A stretch of 9,522 nt of DNA from Chloroflexota bacterium (GTDB taxonomy: Bacteria; Chloroflexota; UBA6077; CF-72): the NCBI GenBank assembly GCA_019242065.1, contig JAFAWJ010001072.1, positions 1 through 9,522 on the forward strand, in the 5' to 3' direction. The notes beneath the pieces were generated by a model, which made no database searches, was not told the origin of the DNA, and worked only from the letters and a program-made list of their open reading frames with translations. Within the stretch, counting starts at the first letter, position 1; every line of letters starts with the position of its first letter. The position numbers were made by a program, and so were the translations under genes. Of this stretch, positions 6,626 to 9,522 are shown in pieces.

Positions 6626-7284
6626 GTCAGCTGGCGCGCGCGCTGGAAGATCGCGTCGAACATCGGCAGCGTCAGCCGGCCGGTGAACGTGTTCTGCTGC
6701 GACGGATGGAACGAGCACACAATCGTGCGGCCATCGGGCAGCGGCGCTTCGACGCCATGCCCGAACGCTGGTCTGCGCCTGAGCTTCAACAGCGCTGCCA
6801 GGCCGTCATACGCGAATTTGCCGAGACACACGATGACTGTGACGTTCGTCAGCAGAGCGAGCTCACGCTGCAGGTAGGGCAGGCACGTATCGCGCTCCTC
6901 GAGCGTCGGCTTGTTGGCGGGTGGGGCACAGTGCACGCAGGCCGAGATATAGGCGCCGACGAGCCGCAGCCCGTCGTCTCGGCGCATGCTGGTCGGCTGG
7001 TTGGCGAATCCGGCACGGTGGAGTGCCCCGAACAACCAGTCGCCCGACCGATCGCCGGTGAACATGCGTCCGGTGCGATTGCCGCCGTGTGCCGCCGGCG
7101 CCAGGCCGACCAGCAAGAGCCGCGCCTGGGGATCGCCGAAGGCAGGCACCGGACGTGACCAGTACTCGTCGTCGCGATAGGCGGCGCGTTTTTCACGCCC
7201 GACCTGCTCCCGCCAGTTCACCAGCCGCGGACATTTGCGACAGTCGACGACCTCGGCGGTGATGCGTTCGAGCGAATCAGCCAT
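6622..7284 (-). CDS. udgB: Family 5 uracil-DNA glycosylase (UdgB) with 4Fe-4S cluster
   Basis: The 220-residue enzyme is predicted to remove uracil, and in characterised family 5 members also hypoxanthine and xanthine, from DNA as the first step of base excision repair. Motif A is LAPAAHGGNRTGRMFTGD (61-78), diagnostic of family 5, which lacks the polar catalytic Asp/Asn of other UDGs. Motif B is HPSQQNTFTGR (193-203). The Fe-S ligands expected from family 4/5 structures are C15 and C18 (DCRKC), C119 (HCAPPANKP) and C134. The ATG at 7284 gives a typical N terminus. Its TGA overlaps the polX ATG (ATGA), so glycosylase and gap-filling polymerase are probably translationally coupled. The upstream region is shared with the divergent SDR gene, with only 36 bases between the start codons. 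Confidence 0.96.
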   Translation of the reverse strand: MADSLERITAEVVDCRKCPRLVNWREQVGREKRAAYRDDEYWSRPVPAFGDPQARLLLVGLAPAAHGGNRTGRMFTGDRSGDWLFGALHRAGFANQPTSMRRDDGLRLVGAYISACVHCAPPANKPTLEERDTCLPYLQRELALLTNVTVIVCLGKFAYDGLAALLKLRRRPAFGHGVEAPLPDGRTIVCSFHPSQQNTFTGRLTLPMFDAIFQRARQLT

Positions 7285-7314
7285 TGAACCTTCAGGCTAC
7301 TGGACGCCTAACAT
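7284..7314 (+). promoter_or_regulatory. Leaderless promoter of the SDR gene (TTGAAC, 19 bases, TAACAT)
   Basis: TTGAAC (7284-7289) resembles a -35 box and TAACAT (7309-7314) a -10 box, separated by 19 bases. The -10 ends exactly six bases before the ATG at 7321, so the transcript would begin at the start codon. No Shine-Dalgarno site is present. The -35 overlaps the start codon of the divergent udgB gene (7282-7284), so the two promoters occupy the same short stretch and could interfere. Confidence 0.55.
7294..7299 (-). promoter_or_regulatory. Candidate -10 element (TAGCCT) for the udgB-polX operon
   Basis: On the minus strand TAGCCT ends nine bases before the udgB ATG at 7284. The intervening bases include GAAGG four bases from the ATG, a weak and close Shine-Dalgarno-like match. 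No -35 consensus is seen. The element lies inside the spacer of the opposing SDR promoter. Confidence 0.3.
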
Positions 7315-7320
7315 CGCGCC

Positions 7321-8118
7321 ATGGGTCGCCTTGATGGGCGAGTCGCCGTGGTGACCGGCGCCGGCTCCGGCAACGGCCTGGCGATTGCGACCGCCTACGC
7401 ACGTGACGGCGCGGCCGTCGCGATTGGTGAGTTTTCCGAGCCGCGCGGCGAGGCCGCCGAGGCGGCCATCGTGCGCGCCGGTGGTCGCGCCATCTTCGTG
7501 CCGACCGACGTGCGCGAGTGGGAAGCCGTCGATCGGCTGGTGTCAGAGACCGTGCAGCAGCTGGGTCGATTGGACGTCATCGTCAACAACGCCGGCGTGC
7601 TCGACGGCTACGCGACGTGCCTGGATACGTCGCTCGAGTTGTTCGACCAGGTCATGGCCATCAACGTGCGCGGCGTGTTCTTCGGCTGCAAGCGCGCACT
7701 GGCCGAGATGGTGCCCGCCGGCCGCGGCAAGATCATCAACATGGCGTCGGTGGCCGGTCTGGTGGCGATGGGCGGCGGCTGCACCTACACGATGTCGAAG
7801 CATGCGATCGTGGGTCTGACGCGACAGCTCGCGTGCGAGTACGGCCCGCTGGGCATTCGGGTCAACGCGATCTGCCCGGGCTCGATCGCCACCAGTCTGC
7901 GGCAGAACTCGATGGAGATCCTGGGTGAAACCGCGCCCGAGATGAGCACCGCGGGTGTCGGCGCCCTGTCCCCCGAGCGGCTGGCGCAGGTCGTGCCGCT
8001 GGGTACGCGCGGCAGCGCCGAGGACGTGGCCGGCGCCGCCGTGTACCTGGCCTCGTCCGATTCAGACTATATGAACGGCCACACGCTGGTGGTCGACGGC
8101 GGCTGGACCGCCCGCTAA
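7321..8118 (+). CDS. Classical short-chain dehydrogenase/reductase (SDR), probably NAD(H)-dependent
   Basis: The 265-residue protein has every landmark of a classical SDR. The cofactor loop is TGAGSGNG (12-19), with Asn where Ile is usual. The acidic E37 after strand 2 favours NAD(H) over NADP(H). NNAG is at 89-92. The catalytic tetrad is N115, S143, Y156 and K160 (YTMSK). The C-terminal half has VNAICPGSIAT (181-191) and ends in the typical NGHTLVVDGGW. It would interconvert a hydroxyl and a carbonyl group in the cytoplasm; the substrate cannot be told, and such proteins are often annotated as FabG-like or glucose dehydrogenase-like. The roughly 35-residue insertion around 193-228 (SLRQNSMEILGETAP onward) shapes the substrate pocket. 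The ATG at 7321 is placed for leaderless expression. Its stop lies 7 bases from the stop of the next, convergent SDR. Confidence 0.93.
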   Translation: MGRLDGRVAVVTGAGSGNGLAIATAYARDGAAVAIGEFSEPRGEAAEAAIVRAGGRAIFVPTDVREWEAVDRLVSETVQQLGRLDVIVNNAGVLDGYATCLDTSLELFDQVMAINVRGVFFGCKRALAEMVPAGRGKIINMASVAGLVAMGGGCTYTMSKHAIVGLTRQLACEYGPLGIRVNAICPGSIATSLRQNSMEILGETAPEMSTAGVGALSPERLAQVVPLGTRGSAEDVAGAAVYLASSDSDYMNGHTLVVDGGWTAR

Positions 8119-8125
8119 CCCCTTT

Positions 8126-8923
8126 TCAGACCTTCGCAGCCACAGTTGGCACCGGCACGCCCAGCTCCTCCAGGATGGGCTTGGCGTACGTCACCTTGCC
8201 CGTCACGCGCGCTGGATCGCCGGTGCACAGCGCATAGGCCGCCTCGGCCATCACCTCGGGCGCCTCGAGCCGGTCCGCGGCGACGCCATCCGTCAGGTGA
8301 TGGAAGACCGTGCCCGGTGTCGGCACCAGGCCAGAGGGTGACAAAGCGTTGACGGCGATGCCGTCGGCATAGACCTCGGAGGCCAGGCCCGACGAAAAGC
8401 GCTCGATGGCCGCCTTGCACATCCCGTACACGGTCGAGCCGCCGCGGCTGGTGTACGGCGGCCCCGACGGATGGATCGCGGCGCGCGACGAGATGTTCAA
8501 AATCCACCCGCGACGTCGCTCGCGCATGCCCGGCAGCACGCGCTGCGCCAGCTCGAACGTGGCGCGGACCTGTACGTCGAACATGACCTGGTAGTGCCGC
8601 TCGGGAAAGTCCAGGACCGGCTCGAAGTAGGTGACGGCCGCGTTGTTGACCAGCACGTCGATGGGCCCCAGCTCGCGCTCGACGGTCTCGATGATCCGCG
8701 CGCGGTCGGCCTGTCTGGCCAGGTCCGCGGTGATTGGCAGGACTTTTGCGCCCGTGCCGCGAATGCGACTGGCAGTCGTCTCCAGGCTGCCTTCGAGGCG
8801 ATGGTCGCCCTCGTGTTCGGTGCGCGCGGTAATGGCCACCGCGAACCCACCGTCGGCGAAGCGCTGCGCAATTGCCGCGCCGATCCCTCGACTGGCGCCT
8901 GTTATCAAAACCACGTTTGCCAT
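8126..8923 (-). CDS. Atypical short-chain dehydrogenase/reductase, probably NADP(H)-dependent
   Basis: The 265-residue protein has the SDR cofactor loop TGASRGIG (8-15). Basic residues R12 and R34 (ITARTE) suggest NADP(H). The active-site Ser is S145 or S146, followed by Y166 and K170 in YGMCK. Two positions depart from the classical pattern: NNAG is NNAA (93-96), and the tetrad Asn aligns with Q118 in FDVQVRATF. The C terminus lacks the DGG motif and ends GKVTYAKPILEELG, a form seen in a subset of actinobacterial and related SDRs. The start is ATG at 8923, supported by GAGAGGA 8 bases upstream; the frame is open to 9019, but those extra 32 residues precede the usual SDR start. It is not closely similar to the neighbouring SDR despite equal length. 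The substrate is unknown. Confidence 0.9.
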   Translation of the reverse strand: MANVVLITGASRGIGAAIAQRFADGGFAVAITARTEHEGDHRLEGSLETTASRIRGTGAKVLPITADLARQADRARIIETVERELGPIDVLVNNAAVTYFEPVLDFPERHYQVMFDVQVRATFELAQRVLPGMRERRRGWILNISSRAAIHPSGPPYTSRGGSTVYGMCKAAIERFSSGLASEVYADGIAVNALSPSGLVPTPGTVFHHLTDGVAADRLEAPEVMAEAAYALCTGDPARVTGKVTYAKPILEELGVPVPTVAAKV

Positions 8924-8931
8924 CCCTCTCG

Positions 8932-8938
8932 TCCTCTC
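8932..8938 (-). promoter_or_regulatory. Shine-Dalgarno site (GAGAGGA) of the second SDR
   Basis: On the minus strand GAGAGGA is separated by 8 bases from the ATG at 8923. This is the best-placed ribosome binding site in the window and decides the start against the longer open frame reaching 9019. Confidence 0.6.
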
Positions 8939-8945
8939 GGTTCCG

Positions 8946-8974
8946 ATTGTTGTGGGCCTCGAAACCACGTGCAA
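8946..8974 (-). promoter_or_regulatory. Candidate sigma70-type promoter of the second SDR (TTGCAC, 17 bases, AACAAT)
   Basis: On the minus strand TTGCAC (8974-8969) and AACAAT (8951-8946) are 17 bases apart, each sharing four bases with consensus. Transcription would begin near 8939, just ahead of the Shine-Dalgarno site. Unlike most other unit-leading genes here, this one would therefore have a short conventional leader. Confidence 0.35.
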
Positions 8975-9028
8975 CACCCGAGCAGCCTGCCGCGTCGAAC
9001 CAGACAAGAGGAAAGGCACACACGAAAA

Positions 9029-9427
9029 ATGGAACGTTCAACGTCTCGCGTGCTGTGGATCGGTCTTGGCCTCGTCGTCATCCTGCTGCTGGTCACCTCG
9101 TCGCTGGGTGGCGGCATGCTCTTTGGCCGTGGTCTCGTTGCTCCGTTTGGGCCCTTCGGCTTCCGTCCGTTCGTCGGACCGTGGCTGTTCGGCGTCTGGG
9201 GTATCGGCCTGCTGGTGCGGCTATTGTTCTTCGGTCTGATCTTTTACCTGGTCATGCGCTTGTTCCGCGGCGGTCGCGGGTACCGGCGCGGATATTTCGA
9301 CGGCTTCTCTCAGCAACATCCGCTCGATCAGACGCCGGAAGAGATCCTCCGCCGCCGCTATGCCGCGGGTGAAATCAGCCGCGAGCAGTACGAGGAGATG
9401 CGTCGAACCCTCGAACCTGCCGTGTAA
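9029..9427 (+). CDS. Small two-helix membrane protein with C-terminal SHOCT domain
   Basis: The 132-residue protein has a first hydrophobic helix at about 8-27 (VLWIGLGLVVILLLV). A Gly/Phe/Pro-rich linker follows (28-50, including FGPFGFRPF), then a second helix at about 52-78 (WLFGVWGIGLLVRLLFFGLIFYLVM) and a short basic stretch (RLFRGGRGYRRGY). Residues 99-128 match the SHOCT domain, a short alpha-helical module usually found at protein C termini: TPEEILRRRYAAGEISREQYEEMRRTLE. SHOCT is thought to mediate oligomerisation or recruitment, and the function of such small membrane forms is not established. The ATG at 9029 is preceded by a purine-rich AAGAGGAAAGG (9006-9016), 12 bases away, rather far for a Shine-Dalgarno site. 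The frame is open much further upstream, but that stretch is antisense to the second SDR and is not coding. It is divergent from that SDR. Confidence 0.87.
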   Translation: MERSTSRVLWIGLGLVVILLLVTSSLGGGMLFGRGLVAPFGPFGFRPFVGPWLFGVWGIGLLVRLLFFGLIFYLVMRLFRGGRGYRRGYFDGFSQQHPLDQTPEEILRRRYAAGEISREQYEEMRRTLEPAV

Positions 9428-9434
9428 GCTGGCG

Positions 9435-9440
9435 TACGCT
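9435..9440 (+). promoter_or_regulatory. Candidate -10 element (TACGCT) for the right-edge gene
   Basis: TACGCT ends eight bases before the GTG at 9449, the same geometry as the ugd start. There is no Shine-Dalgarno site and no obvious -35. It lies only seven bases after the SHOCT gene stop. Confidence 0.3.
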
Positions 9441-9448
9441 TCCCGAGC

Positions 9449-9522
9449 GTGAGCCAACACGTCGACGGCGCGTCGCATGCACCGGCTGTTCCGGCGGGCC
9501 GCGAGGCCGTCGACGCCTTTGT
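9449..9522 (+). CDS. Start of an unidentified gene, truncated by the right edge
   Basis: A GTG at 9449 opens a frame of 24 complete codons with no stop before the window ends; the peptide begins MSQHVDGASHAPAVPAGREA. I do not recognise it. Support is limited to the open frame, a TAnnnT element eight bases upstream as seen before other genes here, and the need for some gene in this tightly packed region. The codons are G/C-rich at third positions (AGC, CAC, GTC, GAC, GGC), as in neighbouring genes. The true start could lie further right. Confidence 0.4.
   Translation, partial: MSQHVDGASHAPAVPAGREAVDAF

Noticed and set aside
6626..6718. Upstream extension of polX by 31 codons
   Set aside because: The extension lies wholly within udgB coding sequence. 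The internal ATG at 6625 overlaps the udgB stop and gives the normal PolX N terminus.
5834..6877. A 347-codon plus-strand open frame across polX and udgB
   Set aside because: It is antisense to two well-supported repair genes and shows no domain; a shadow of GC-rich codons.
7321..8923. The two neighbouring SDR genes as a duplication or inverted repeat
   Set aside because: Both are 265 residues, but their motifs, cofactor preference and C termini differ. They are distant members of a large family, not a recent duplicate.
8924..9019. Upstream extension of the second SDR by 32 codons
   Set aside because: The cofactor-binding strand begins directly after the ATG at 8923, which has a well-spaced Shine-Dalgarno site. 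The extension contains no SDR feature.
8471..9028. Long upstream extension of the SHOCT membrane protein
   Set aside because: It is antisense to the second SDR and reads as Arg/Ala-rich shadow sequence. The ATG at 9029 directly precedes the first membrane helix.
9221..9478. An 85-codon minus-strand open frame at the right edge
   Set aside because: It is antisense to the SHOCT domain, which is clearly coding on the plus strand; no domain or ribosome binding site is seen.
1..9522. Search for tRNA, rRNA, CRISPR repeats, insertion sequences, integrase or phage genes and defence systems
   Set aside because: None was seen. Genes are tightly packed with short gaps, and composition looks uniform, with no repeat arrays or mobile-element ends.

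Overview
This window is high-GC bacterial chromosomal DNA, densely coded on both strands. It carries ten complete protein genes plus a gene fragment at each edge. No gene-free stretch exceeds about 110 bases, and I saw no tRNA, rRNA, CRISPR array, insertion sequence, integrase or phage gene. The content fits a free-living high-GC Terrabacteria-type organism: a family 5 uracil-DNA glycosylase next to a bacterial PolX, a SHOCT membrane protein, a LuxR-type regulator, and many TAnnnT -10 elements placed 6-9 bases before start codons. Chloroflexota or Dormibacterota is my best guess, at low confidence, because no single gene here is diagnostic of a phylum.

Layout, left to right. Bases 1-84 (minus) are the first 28 codons of a probable ABC-transporter ATPase. 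Divergent from it, a GreA-family elongation factor (138-608) overlaps by one base a class I aminotransferase of the aspartate type (608-1828). A UDP-glucose/GDP-mannose dehydrogenase-family sugar nucleotide dehydrogenase follows (1909-3276), probably from its own promoter. Convergent to it are a LuxR/NarL-type regulator with a degenerate receiver domain (3290-3892, minus) and, upstream of it in the same unit, a trypsin-like S1C protease with a PDZ domain but no signal peptide (3913-4812, minus). Next on the minus strand is a base-excision-repair pair: UdgB (6622-7284) whose stop codon overlaps the start of PolX (4892-6625). Divergent from UdgB is a classical SDR dehydrogenase (7321-8118), which converges with a second, atypical SDR (8126-8923, minus). 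Divergent from that is a small two-helix membrane protein with a C-terminal SHOCT domain (9029-9427). A probable new gene starts at 9449 and runs off the right edge.

How the genes work together. Only two groupings look functional. UdgB removes uracil or deaminated bases and PolX can process and fill the resulting gap, and the two genes are translationally coupled. The intracellular HtrA-like protease and the LuxR-type regulator form a two-gene unit that could be a stress or proteostasis switch; this is inference. The remaining genes look like ordinary housekeeping and metabolic genes.

I do not see a clear undescribed system. The most notable pattern is the TAnnnT hexamer 6-9 bases before six start codons, all of which begin likely transcription units. 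The downstream genes, by contrast, use overlaps or Shine-Dalgarno sites. This suggests widespread leaderless or near-leaderless transcription. Next most interesting is the protease/degenerate-receiver regulator pair.
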